DNA from: Paenibacillus sp. BK033
GTDB lineage: Bacteria > Bacillota > Bacilli > Paenibacillales > Paenibacillaceae
NCBI RefSeq assembly: GCF_004345425.1
Contig: NZ_SLVP01000002.1
Span: 620,001-684,000 of the forward strand
Reading direction: 5' to 3'
DNA length: 64,000 bases
A program made the translations under genes and the position numbers. The first letter of the stretch is position 1, and every line of letters begins with the position of its first letter. The notes beneath the pieces were generated by a model that saw nothing but the letters and a program-made list of their open reading frames with translations, was not told the origin of the DNA and did not search any database. Below, one piece after another: positions 26,162 to 34,389 of the stretch.

Positions 26162-27424
26162 CTATTCTTCTTTCCAGCTGTCGAGATAAGCAACCTGCTC
26201 CTGCGTAAGCTTATCGATGCTGATGTTCAACGAATCCAGCTTGAAGCGTGCGACCTGTTCGTCAAGCTCGTAAGGCACGTTGACGACCTTTTGGCCGATA
26301 TTCGCATATTGCTCGTTGACGTAGCGAAGACCAAGCGCCTGCAGGGCAAACGTGGTATCCATAATCTCTGCCGGATGACCGTCGCCTGCAGCCAGATTGA
26401 CGAGACGTCCTTCAGCCAGCACGTAAATGCTGCGGCCGTCCTTCAGCTTATATTCTTCGATATTGCGGCGAACGGTACGAATGTCCGTCGACATAGCCGC
26501 AAGCTCCGGCTTGTTGAACTCGACGTCGAAGTGGCCGGCGTTCGAGAGAATCGCGCCATTTTTCATGACTTCGTAATGCTCGGCACGGATGCAGTCTTTA
26601 TTGCCCGTTACCGTGATAAACAATTCGCCTGCTTTTGCCGCTTCCGACATCGGAAGAACGGTAAAGCCGTCCATGTAAGCCTCAACCGCTTTAATGGCAT
26701 CAACCTCGGTTACGACCACGTTTGCTCCAAGGCCTTTGGCGCGCATGGCAACGCCTTTGCCGCACCAGCCATAACCAACCACTACTACCGTTTTGCCTGC
26801 CACGACAAGGTTGGTTGTCCGGTTAATGCCGTCAAACACGGACTGGCCGGTACCATAGCGGTTGTCGAACAAATATTTGCAATATGCGTCGTTTACTGCA
26901 ACCATCGGGAAGCTCAAGGTGCCTTCCTTCTCCATCGCCTTCAGACGGATAATTCCCGTTGTTGTTTCCTCCGCGCCGCCGCGAAGATTCTCGCGGAGAT
27001 CCGTTCGCTCGGTATGCAGAATCGTAACCAGGTCGCCGCCGTCATCGATAATCAAATCGGGCTTGGATTCAAGCGATTTGATAAGCAGCTCCTTGTACTC
27101 TTCCGGCTCCGGATTGTATTTGGCGAATACCGTAATGCCGTCTTCCACAAGAGCCGCGCAAATATCGTCTTGCGTGGACAGCGGGTTGCTGCCCGTAATG
27201 GTTACGTCCGCTCCGCCAGCTTTAACGACCTTCGCGAGATAAGCCGTTTTTGCTTCCAAATGGAGGGAAATGGTCACCTTCAGGCCTTTAAAAGGCAGAT
27301 CCCGCTCGAATTGCTCGCGGATCCGGTTTAAGACCGGCATATGCGCGCTTGCCCAGTCGATTTTCAAATGCCCCTCCGGTGCGAGGGCGATATCGCGGAT
27401 AATGCTTTTTTCCAATGTACTCAT
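26162..27424 (-). CDS. ahcY: Adenosylhomocysteinase
   Basis: An NAD-dependent enzyme that splits S-adenosylhomocysteine into homocysteine and adenosine, recycling the by-product of methylation. The Rossmann motif VVVGYGWCGKGVAMRAKGLG and conserved regions SNPLSTQDDICAAL, DDGGDLV, LSNAGHFDVE and the C-terminal DKLTQEQVAYL are present. Its 420 residues are normal for the bacterial form. B. subtilis uses the Mtn/LuxS route instead, so this gene marks a different methyl cycle. A possible promoter (TTGTCG, 16 nt, TATTGT on the minus strand) lies in 27425-27572. Confidence 0.95.
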   Translation of the reverse strand: MSTLEKSIIRDIALAPEGHLKIDWASAHMPVLNRIREQFERDLPFKGLKVTISLHLEAKTAYLAKVVKAGGADVTITGSNPLSTQDDICAALVEDGITVFAKYNPEPEEYKELLIKSLESKPDLIIDDGGDLVTILHTERTDLRENLRGGAEETTTGIIRLKAMEKEGTLSFPMVAVNDAYCKYLFDNRYGTGQSVFDGINRTTNLVVAGKTVVVVGYGWCGKGVAMRAKGLGANVVVTEVDAIKAVEAYMDGFTVLPMSEAAKAGELFITVTGNKDCIRAEHYEVMKNGAILSNAGHFDVEFNKPELAAMSTDIRTVRRNIEEYKLKDGRSIYVLAEGRLVNLAAGDGHPAEIMDTTFALQALGLRYVNEQYANIGQKVVNVPYELDEQVARFKLDSLNISIDKLTQEQVAYLDSWKEE

Positions 27425-27572
27425 GCCTTTAAATAGCCTCCTACAACATTCTTACCACAATAGAACGTACAAGTTTCACGACAATCGAAAACTGAAGTGC
27501 TATTTGGCGATTAAACCTACCTCTAAACGCGGTCGCCCATCTTCGAATTGCCTCGAGAAAGGTTTGCTCACG

Positions 27573-29210
27573 TCACAAATAGACGAGCTGATGTCCGCCC
27601 GTTGGACTGAAAGGAAGCTCGAGCAGCTTCTCCAGCCACGCGGAGCCGTAACGGTTCCAGTAGCCGGACATGTTGATGACTCTCTCCTGCGGTTTGCCGC
27701 TCGGCCAGAGCGAAAGCGCAATGCGGTCTAGCTGACGTATCGATGCGTCGTACTGCTTATTAAACGCGTCCTTTGTTTTGGCTTCCAAATACTCGATCTG
27801 CTCGACTATCTTCTGACGGTTCGTCTCTCCCAGCTTCAGAAGACCCGGCTGAATGGAACCGGCAAGCTCAAGAAGCGGACCGTACATCGCAACAAACGAC
27901 TGCTTCGCGTCTTCGAAACGCTCTTCGATGGAAAGCTGGTCCTGCTCCGACAACCACGCCTGCTTGCGGGCCTCGAAACGCTTCGCCACATCCTCGAAAG
28001 ACAGCTCATATTTCATCATATGCTTCGCAATCGTACCTTCTACCAGGGTAAAGGACATCCGCGGCACAATAATCGGCATTTCCATCCCTAGCTTGCGGAA
28101 AGCTTCGCCGGTTAATGCCCAGTACGCGATTTCGCCCGGACCCAAAACGGTCCCAAGCACCGGGAACAAATAATCCTGCATAATCGGCCTCGTAAGCACG
28201 TTATTGCTAAGCTGGGATGGGTGCTCCTCCGCCAGCTGGAGCAATTGCTCCTTCGTCCAGAAAGCCGTCGCCTTCCGGTCCTGGAACTGCCCGTCACGCT
28301 TGTGCAGCAACGTCCGCTCTTCCCCGTTCGCAGGGTTAAATACAAACAGATTCGCGCTGCCCTCTACGACATCCGCCTGCAGCTGATATCCAAGCGATTT
28401 CACTTTCTCCGCCGCGGATTTATAGGCTGATTCCAGCTCATCGTTCTCCTCGATCATGCGGCGGAACATCGGCGCTTCGATTTTGCGAAGCTTTGGATCA
28501 TCCGCATCCAGTAGAACAAGGCCTTCCTTGCCGAACAAAAAGGCCAGAATTCCGGCAAACATGTCCGACAACGACCGGGATTGACCCGTAATTTGCCGGA
28601 GCTGCTCAAGCAGTCCAGGCTTAAAGTCGGAATGCGGAAGCGTCTGCTCGAGCTCCTCCAGCATCGCGTTCCAGCTGTCCGCATCCACAGCCGTACGGCT
28701 TACGGATGTTCTTGGACCTTCCGGACGCTGAACGATCAGCTTGCGAAGCTCCTGCTCCGCATTCAGCACGTAAGTGTGATTCGCTTCATCCCAATCGTGA
28801 TCCTCGCCCGCAATCCAGAAGACCGGCACAACCGTGCGGCCCAGCTTCTCGGAAGCCCATTTCGCCCCGCTGACGATGGAGACCGCCTTATGTATCACAA
28901 GCAGCGATCCCGACCACAAGCCGGCTTGCTGTCCGCCAATAATAACCGGCGCTCCTTCCGCAATGGCCCGAATTGAAGCATCCACCTCCGGCGTTGTATA
29001 CGGGCTGTTGTATTGGCGCAGCACCTCCGCTAATTCCGCCGAATTCGCCCGGCTGCCCGAAAGCCCCTCCAGCTTCTCCAGGCGCTCTGCCCAATCCTGC
29101 TCGCGTCCGGCATGATAGCCGTACAGCGAATCGATATTTGCGTCCGTCCGATGTATATAAGCCTCTGTTAAAGGCTGGGCGCTTGGCAAGTCATAATGTT
29201 CCGTATTCAT
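27573..29210 (-). CDS. bshC: Bacillithiol biosynthesis cysteine-adding enzyme BshC
   Basis: The last enzyme of bacillithiol synthesis, attaching cysteine to glucosaminyl malate. NSPYTTPEVDASIRAIAEGA, PVIIGGQQAGLWSGSLLVIHK, VPVFWIAGEDHDWDEANHTY and RPIMQDYLFPVLGTVLGPGE are strongly conserved; a coiled coil lies near the C-terminus. The open frame begins earlier, but ATG 29208-29210 follows GGGAGG and gives 545 residues (family ~540). It is B. subtilis yllA, normally next to mraZ; here four other genes intervene. Confidence 0.95.
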   Translation of the reverse strand: MNTEHYDLPSAQPLTEAYIHRTDANIDSLYGYHAGREQDWAERLEKLEGLSGSRANSAELAEVLRQYNSPYTTPEVDASIRAIAEGAPVIIGGQQAGLWSGSLLVIHKAVSIVSGAKWASEKLGRTVVPVFWIAGEDHDWDEANHTYVLNAEQELRKLIVQRPEGPRTSVSRTAVDADSWNAMLEELEQTLPHSDFKPGLLEQLRQITGQSRSLSDMFAGILAFLFGKEGLVLLDADDPKLRKIEAPMFRRMIEENDELESAYKSAAEKVKSLGYQLQADVVEGSANLFVFNPANGEERTLLHKRDGQFQDRKATAFWTKEQLLQLAEEHPSQLSNNVLTRPIMQDYLFPVLGTVLGPGEIAYWALTGEAFRKLGMEMPIIVPRMSFTLVEGTIAKHMMKYELSFEDVAKRFEARKQAWLSEQDQLSIEERFEDAKQSFVAMYGPLLELAGSIQPGLLKLGETNRQKIVEQIEYLEAKTKDAFNKQYDASIRQLDRIALSLWPSGKPQERVINMSGYWNRYGSAWLEKLLELPFSPTGGHQLVYL

Positions 29211-29312
29211 AGCGCTGCCAGTTCCTCCCAAATCGATCATATAGTTTTTGCAAAACTGTAACCATTCAAGCAACAATTTGATTGTACACAAAGGATAAGC
29301 CGCACGTCAAAA

Positions 29313-29349
29313 GAAAAAAAGACCCGCAACCTCTTGGTTACAGGCCCTA
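29313..29349 (-). terminator. Intrinsic terminator of the DUF3397 gene
   Basis: On the minus strand CCTGTAACC, AAGA and GGTTGCGGG pair (with G-U pairs) and lead into a T-run. Confidence 0.75.
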
Positions 29350-29355
29350 AAGTGC

Positions 29356-29751
29356 TTACGCGGTAAAGATTTTCTGTCCGATCGCGATAAACATCAGCAG
29401 CAGATACGCCATGCTCATCGTAAAAAAACCCAGCCGCCACACGGCGCGAAACACCCGCTTCACGTTTACGTTCCCTCGTTTGCGGAACTGCATATTGCCC
29501 AGCAAGCCGCCGCCAAGCAGCATAAAAAGAATTATAGCATACAGGCCGAATGAGCTGTTAAAGATGGAATCGAACAATACGGCCACGCATCCGATCAGAA
29601 GCGCTGTTGTAACATCCATCGCCAGCTGGAACGCTTTTTTTCTGTCGTCCGAAAACATGCCATACCCGAAATAAACCAGAAGAAAAGGAATGACAGGTAT
29701 TACCGCCAAATAGGCGTAGACATATTTTATGCTGTCCCATAAAAAGCCCAT
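29356..29751 (-). CDS. DUF3397 family membrane protein
   Basis: A protein of 131 residues with four hydrophobic segments at about residues 10-28, 41-60, 68-86 and 108-126, and basic loops. It matches the DUF3397 layout and location: in Bacillales the family commonly sits between panE/ylbQ and bshC, as here. Function is unknown. It is 25 bp after panE and probably shares its transcript; a terminator follows. Confidence 0.75.
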   Translation of the reverse strand: MGFLWDSIKYVYAYLAVIPVIPFLLVYFGYGMFSDDRKKAFQLAMDVTTALLIGCVAVLFDSIFNSSFGLYAIILFMLLGGGLLGNMQFRKRGNVNVKRVFRAVWRLGFFTMSMAYLLLMFIAIGQKIFTA

Positions 29752-29776
29752 GTCATCCGCACCTTTCCTCGTTTTG

Positions 29777-30715
29777 TTAATGGAGCTGCTTCACGAGTGC
29801 TGTTACAGCATCGTTTAACGGAGAGGCTATGCCTAGACGTCCGGCCAGTCCGGCAACACCGCCGTTAATCCAGTCGATTTCCGTCTGGCGCCCTGCCCTG
29901 ACGTCGCTTAGCATGGAAGAGACGTTTGCCGCCGTTGCCGCGCATACCTGCATCACAAGCTGCCATCCGTCGCCTCCCGGCTTCATTCCGTCGGCCGAAA
30001 GAATCGCCGATGTTTCTTCGTACAAGGACCTCATCAGCCTCAGCCTTGTCGGATGCTGCGGCAGCTCTCCGTTTGTCGTATCGTAAATCGCCGTAAGCGG
30101 ATTAATTACCGCGTTAATAAGCAGCTTTTGGTAAATCATGTCCTTCATCTCATTCGACAATCCCGCACGGAATCCTGCCGTTTTCAGTATTTTTAACAAC
30201 AAATTTTGGAGATAATCGTCCTTTTTGTCCTCCGAATACGCCCCAAACCACAATCGTCCATCCCCCGTGTGCCGCACATGGCGGGCATCATCCAGCCGTC
30301 TGGCTCCAACAGACGTGACGCCCGCATACAGGAGCGCGTCCGGAAGAGCGGCCGCCAGCTTCTCCATATGACCGATTCCGTTCTGAAGGCATAAAATCGC
30401 CGCTGTCCCGCTGCTTAACCTCCGCAGCCGATGCAGCAGGCTTTCATCGATATGGCTTTGCTTCACCGTCAGTATGATCCATGCCGCGGAATGCTCCTTT
30501 CCGATTGGACCGGCCTGTAGGCTTGAAAGGGAATGGCTGTCCACTGCGATATCCCGTACAACTCCATCCAGCGTCTCCAGCCTGACGCCTTCCGCTTGGA
30601 GCCGCTCCGCCTGCTTGTCCGTTCGCGTCCACACCGTCACCTCCTGCCCCGCCCGAGCCAGCAGCCCGGCGTGCAGGAGACCAATCGCTCCGCCTCCAAC
30701 TATATGTATCTTCAA
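29777..30715 (-). CDS. panE: 2-dehydropantoate 2-reductase family protein
   Basis: An NADPH-dependent reductase expected to convert ketopantoate to pantoate for coenzyme A synthesis. The nucleotide-binding start KIHIVGGGAIGLLHAGLLA, the LCLQNGIGHMEKL segment and the catalytic KLLINAVINPLTAI motif are present. I chose TTG 30713-30715 because it gives the usual short N-terminus; a GTG at 30746-30748 adds 11 residues. It corresponds to B. subtilis ylbQ by position. Family members that act on other 2-oxo acids exist, so the substrate is inferred. Confidence 0.85.
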   Translation of the reverse strand: MKIHIVGGGAIGLLHAGLLARAGQEVTVWTRTDKQAERLQAEGVRLETLDGVVRDIAVDSHSLSSLQAGPIGKEHSAAWIILTVKQSHIDESLLHRLRRLSSGTAAILCLQNGIGHMEKLAAALPDALLYAGVTSVGARRLDDARHVRHTGDGRLWFGAYSEDKKDDYLQNLLLKILKTAGFRAGLSNEMKDMIYQKLLINAVINPLTAIYDTTNGELPQHPTRLRLMRSLYEETSAILSADGMKPGGDGWQLVMQVCAATAANVSSMLSDVRAGRQTEIDWINGGVAGLAGRLGIASPLNDAVTALVKQLH

Positions 30716-30753
30716 ACTCGGGATCACCACTTCGCAAGTATTGGGCACAAAAA

Positions 30754-30778
30754 AAGTATGCTCGTATATAGCATACTT
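30754..30778 (-). terminator. Terminator of rsfA, second hairpin
   Basis: On the minus strand AAGTATGCT, 7 nt and AGCATACTT are followed by a T-run. It ends just before panE. Confidence 0.8.
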
Positions 30779-30800
30779 GTTTCCGGATAAAAAGCGAACA

Positions 30801-30824
30801 CCCCGCCGTACATCGCCGGCGGGG
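30801..30824 (-). terminator. Hairpin directly after rsfA, tandem with the terminator at 30754
   Basis: CCCCGCCG pairs with CGGCGGGG around an 8-nt loop, followed on the minus strand by TGTTCGCTTTTT. The two hairpins lie in tandem between rsfA and panE. Confidence 0.6.
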
Positions 30825-30831
30825 CTATCAC

Positions 30832-31482
30832 CTATTCAATTCGTTCCAAATTTCCGTTTGCATCCATTTTAAAACGAGGCTTTGCTTCCTCTTCATGCGT
30901 CAACACCGCCAGTCGGCGTGCCCGGTCCATAATTTGAATCAATGTTTTATAATCGTCATTGACGGCCCGGTAATCGGTTTGAACATTATTTACTTCTCTA
31001 GACAATCTCTCATTCTCTTCGCGTAAACGTTCGATTTCATCCTCTTTTTCCTTCAGTTCTTTCTCGAAGGATTTCATTTGACGGCTTACGTCCTGATAAG
31101 TGGTCTTGAACTGTCTAAGAAAACGAATAATGGAATCAACGGATAAACCTTCCTCCGTCGTTACCGCATTAGCGCTAAATGCTCTTTCTTCTGCATCGTA
31201 AACGGCAATAGAAGAGACATGAGGGGTTGCGACAATCGCCTGTTTTTTCAAATAATTGCGCTTCTGGCGCTGCTGCTTGGCGATTTGAATCGCTTCTTCA
31301 TAACGTTTGCGGACACAGCTGTTCCAGCGGAATCCGCAAGCCGCCGAAGTCCGTCCTATACGTTCCCCTACCTCTTCAAAAGCCGCTAGCTGGGTACTAC
31401 CTTCGCGAATATGGCGTAGTGTAACTTCGGCGAGTATGAGATCGTCGTCGGGACTCCACGCATCTTGTCTGACTGCTGTCAT
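30832..31482 (-). CDS. rsfA: RsfA family forespore transcription regulator
   Basis: A protein of 216 residues with an N-terminal Myb/SANT-like DNA-binding part (RQDAWSPDDDLILAEVTLRH, RTSAACGFRWNSCVRKRYEE) and a C-terminal leucine-zipper coiled coil (about residues 130-190). This is the RsfA/YlbO family, which tunes sigma-F-dependent forespore transcription in B. subtilis. The ATG follows AAGGAGG. The 266-bp region to the next gene (31483-31748) contains the opposite-strand promoter at 31678; I could not define an rsfA promoter in it. Confidence 0.88.
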   Translation of the reverse strand: MTAVRQDAWSPDDDLILAEVTLRHIREGSTQLAAFEEVGERIGRTSAACGFRWNSCVRKRYEEAIQIAKQQRQKRNYLKKQAIVATPHVSSIAVYDAEERAFSANAVTTEEGLSVDSIIRFLRQFKTTYQDVSRQMKSFEKELKEKEDEIERLREENERLSREVNNVQTDYRAVNDDYKTLIQIMDRARRLAVLTHEEEAKPRFKMDANGNLERIE

Positions 31483-31677
31483 GCGACCAAAACCTCCTTA
31501 CGTAAAGGCGCTTACTTTATCTCTATGCCCTTGGTAGAGTTCATAGAATCTATCGGATACTAATTTGTATAACCAAATTTCAAAAAGCTCATACATAATT
31601 CTGCCGATTAACGAGCAAACTGATATCATAACGCTTTCAATTTACACAAAATAGTTGATTTTGTTCGTACTTGCTTG

Positions 31678-31706
31678 TTTACACTGCCAAATTCAACCGT
31701 TATAAT
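31678..31706 (+). promoter_or_regulatory. Sigma-A promoter of the DUF2626 gene
   Basis: TTTACA (31678-31683), 17 nt and TATAAT (31701-31706): near-consensus boxes 42 bp before the start codon. Confidence 0.8.
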
Positions 31707-31748
31707 GTACAATAGAAATTCGGGTCAGAGCGAAGGGGGGATGGTTTC

Positions 31749-31985
31749 ATGGCACGCATGTATCGGGTACTCGGTTTTTGGACTCTTGTGATCGGCTTGA
31801 TGGCCTTCGCAGGCCACATGACTGAATTCGCGCTTCTGTTTTTTGCACAAGCGGTGGCTTTCGTTTTCCTGGGTTATCTCAAATTTAGCGAACGAACATA
31901 CATACTCATGTTCTGGGGATATATGGTTATTTCGTTTGTAGGCTTTACTTACTGGACCGTATTCAAAATGGGCAACCCATTCTAA
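31749..31985 (+). CDS. DUF2626 family membrane protein (YqgY-like)
   Basis: A protein of 78 residues with three hydrophobic helices. RMYRVLGFWTLVIGLMAF, LLFFAQAVAFVFLGYLKFSE and VGFTYWTVF match the DUF2626/YqgY family of Bacillales, whose function is unknown. It is preceded by AAGGGGGG and a strong sigma-A promoter and followed by a terminator, so it is a single-gene unit with likely high vegetative expression. Confidence 0.85.
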   Translation: MARMYRVLGFWTLVIGLMAFAGHMTEFALLFFAQAVAFVFLGYLKFSERTYILMFWGYMVISFVGFTYWTVFKMGNPF

Positions 31986-32000
31986 AGTTTGCGAACGGCA

Positions 32001-32038
32001 AAAAAAGGTGCAGCTCCTCGCGGAGCCGCACCTTTTTT
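32001..32038. terminator. Bidirectional terminator
   Basis: AAAAAAGGTGC.GCTCC pairs with GGAGC.GCACCTTTTTT. It serves the DUF2626 gene on the plus strand and the methyltransferase gene on the minus strand. Confidence 0.88.
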
Positions 32039-33195
32039 CATTTATCCAGCACAAGCACTTTAAACGTCTCGCTCATTCCGTCGCTCAGCAGCAGTTGACG
32101 AACCGCCCGGTTCCTTCTGGCCGCCTGGCCGAAAGGGTCGGTTTCCGCGTGATTCCGCAGCAGCTCAAACGCCCCGTGATCCATCAGAAACTGCTTCTGG
32201 GTGCCGTAGTAAGCAACCTGCCACCCTCCGGCTTCCGCGGCATGACGGAGGGACGTAAACGAAACATGCGCCGTTATATCCTGCTCGCCAATCCGAAGGT
32301 AAGGCTCGTCGGAGGCGACATGATCCGAATAGCACAACAAAGTCCCCTTCATCCGGTGTTCCGCCGCGTACTCCTCCGCCTCATGACCGTAATCAATGAT
32401 AATAACCCGTCCTTCCCCCAGCACTCCGGCAAGGCTTGCAAGCCATTGCTCCGCATCGAGATTCACTTCCGTCTGCTGGCCTTCCGCCAGGCGAATTCCA
32501 TCTCTATGCAACGCGGCAGCAATCCTTTCGTCCGAAAGCGGCATATGCACCTCGTAAAAGCCATCCTCCGCATTCCCCGCTACGCCCAGTTCGACAAGCT
32601 TCCCTTTTTCCACCGTCACCCGATTTACCGGAAACGCATCCAGCAGCTCATTGGCGAGCACAACCGAAGGCCGATCCCGCCAATGACCTCCGCTCCGCAT
32701 GGCTTCGTCGGATGACAGGAATAACGCCGTACGGCCTGTTTTCGAGTCCAAAGTCCGCTTGGCTTCTTCCAAGTGACCCGGGTGATCGTCAATCAGAACA
32801 AACCGGCATTGAAGAGCGGAAGGCTGTTCTGCCCTTGCTTGCCAGGCCTCCTGTATTTGCATCGCAAGCCGCCCCGTTCCCGCCCCCCATTCCACAAGCT
32901 GAATCTGGCTCACGGCAGCACGCGCAGCGTATTCATGCACATGATTCGTCAAGCAATGCGCCATCACGGCCCCTACGGCGGAGCTGGTGTAAAAGTCGCC
33001 TTCCCGCCCTACTCGCACGGGTCCCGAGCGGTAATATCCGTATTGCCCGTCATATAAACATAAACTCATGTATTGTTTGAAGGTCATGCAGCGGAGCTTA
33101 TCCGAGCCGTTGCTGCCTGCCCGCCAGCCGACCGCAGGCATCCGCGCTATTCGCTCCGAAATCCGGCTGATTAACGATATTTTGCCTAATTTCAC
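32038..33195 (-). CDS. MidA-type SAM-dependent methyltransferase (COG1565)
   Basis: A protein of 385 residues resembling the MidA/NDUFAF7 (Methyltransf_28) family. MTFKQYMSLCLYDGQYGYY, REGDFYTSSAVGAVMAH, VEWGAGTGRLA (SAM loop) and VLANELLDAFPVNRV are typical. NDUFAF7 methylates an arginine in mitochondrial complex I; the bacterial substrate is unknown. The start is GTG at 33193-33195 with GGGAG upstream. It is divergent from the coiled-coil gene at 33289, with a 93-bp shared promoter region. Confidence 0.85.
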   Translation of the reverse strand: MKLGKISLISRISERIARMPAVGWRAGSNGSDKLRCMTFKQYMSLCLYDGQYGYYRSGPVRVGREGDFYTSSAVGAVMAHCLTNHVHEYAARAAVSQIQLVEWGAGTGRLAMQIQEAWQARAEQPSALQCRFVLIDDHPGHLEEAKRTLDSKTGRTALFLSSDEAMRSGGHWRDRPSVVLANELLDAFPVNRVTVEKGKLVELGVAGNAEDGFYEVHMPLSDERIAAALHRDGIRLAEGQQTEVNLDAEQWLASLAGVLGEGRVIIIDYGHEAEEYAAEHRMKGTLLCYSDHVASDEPYLRIGEQDITAHVSFTSLRHAAEAGGWQVAYYGTQKQFLMDHGAFELLRNHAETDPFGQAARRNRAVRQLLLSDGMSETFKVLVLDK

Positions 33196-33288
33196 CTGCT
33201 CAACTCCCGCTTATCAGATATAATAAATGGAACCGTCGCATACAATGTTAGCTGTACAGGCCTTGCAACGTGAGAAAGGAGGCGGCTG

Positions 33289-34389
33289 GTGGCATTCCAT
33301 CGCATTTATGTTCGCGGCAGATGGCTCTTTATCCTTCTTGTCGTTCTTATGCTTGCCATTTGCAAGCTTCCCGTCATGGCCGAGCCTCAGTTAACGGAGG
33401 ACGAGCAGGTCAATCAGATTTTGGAGAATAGCTTGTCTATCGTGGAGATTGACAAAGAAATCGCACGCATCCAAGCAGAAAAAGAAAAGGTTGCAGGCGA
33501 CATGTCGATTACGGATAAACGGATTGCGCAGCGCGAGCAGGAAATAAAGGAGAAACGTGAAGAGGCCGGTAAAGTGCTGCGCGCTTATTATATGGGGGAA
33601 CGCGAGATTTTGCTGCGCGCGATACTTTCCTTCGATTCGATTCACGATTTATTCGCTATGCTGGACTACGTAGACATTATTTTCTCGCGGGACCGCAATA
33701 CGCTTGATTCCTACACAAAGGAATATAAGAGCTTGAAAGAGGAATACGCCAAATTGGACGGAAGAAAAACGGAGCTTGAAGAGATTGAAAGCCGGCTTCA
33801 AACCCAGCGCAGCCGGGTTGCGCAGCTCGAGCAGCAGATTGACGGCCAGCTCGCCGGACGCTCCGATGCGGATCGGCTTCGCCTGCTGATGCAGGAGCTG
33901 ACGAATTATTGGGAATCCGCCGGACTTGAAGAAGTGGAGCAATATTTCGGCGCTTTGTCCAAAGCGATGAACAAGCTGCCTAGCTGGATTGAAAACAATA
34001 AGCAATACCTGGAAATAAACGGGTTTAATTATACGATTCTTATTCCGGAGGATGCCTTGAATACATTCCTTAGGGAGCAGGATAAACGGTTTAACGATTT
34101 CTCCTTCCGGTTCGAAGACGGCAAAGTTACCGCATCCGGCAAGCACGATAACATGGAAATTGCCGTCACCGGTCATTACACCGTGGAAGAAAAGCCGAAG
34201 AACGGCATCGTATTCCATGTCGATGAGCTGTTGTTTAACGGTTTTGCGCTGCCGGACACGACACGAAAAGCGCTTGAAGACAAATTTGATCTCGGCTTTT
34301 ATCCTGGTGACATCCTTACATTCATACAAGCTAAATCGGTTGAAATGAAAGACAAGGAGCTTATTGTTTACTTGAAGATGAAGCTGTAA
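33289..34389 (+). CDS. Exported PcsB-like coiled-coil protein with C-terminal beta-rich domain
   Basis: A protein of 366 residues with a signal/anchor helix at about 10-30 (WLFILLVVLMLAICKLPVMA). A long coiled coil (about 35-190) carries the pattern AYYMGEREILLRAILSFDS, reminiscent of the PcsB/CwlO N-terminal coiled coil that docks on FtsX. No CHAP, NlpC/P60 or M23 peptidase follows. Instead residues ~235-366 (NYTILIPEDALNTFL, FEDGKVTASGKHDNMEIAV, IVFHVDELLFNGFALPD) look like the small lipid-binding folds of the DUF2993/DUF2140 type. The GTG start follows AAAGGAGG. Both domain comparisons are by eye; function is unknown. Confidence 0.7.
   Translation: MAFHRIYVRGRWLFILLVVLMLAICKLPVMAEPQLTEDEQVNQILENSLSIVEIDKEIARIQAEKEKVAGDMSITDKRIAQREQEIKEKREEAGKVLRAYYMGEREILLRAILSFDSIHDLFAMLDYVDIIFSRDRNTLDSYTKEYKSLKEEYAKLDGRKTELEEIESRLQTQRSRVAQLEQQIDGQLAGRSDADRLRLLMQELTNYWESAGLEEVEQYFGALSKAMNKLPSWIENNKQYLEINGFNYTILIPEDALNTFLREQDKRFNDFSFRFEDGKVTASGKHDNMEIAVTGHYTVEEKPKNGIVFHVDELLFNGFALPDTTRKALEDKFDLGFYPGDILTFIQAKSVEMKDKELIVYLKMKL

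Noticed and set aside
26060..27331. A 423-codon plus-strand open frame
   Set aside because: It is antisense to ahcY, begins inside its terminator region, and has a composition typical of reverse-strand artefacts.
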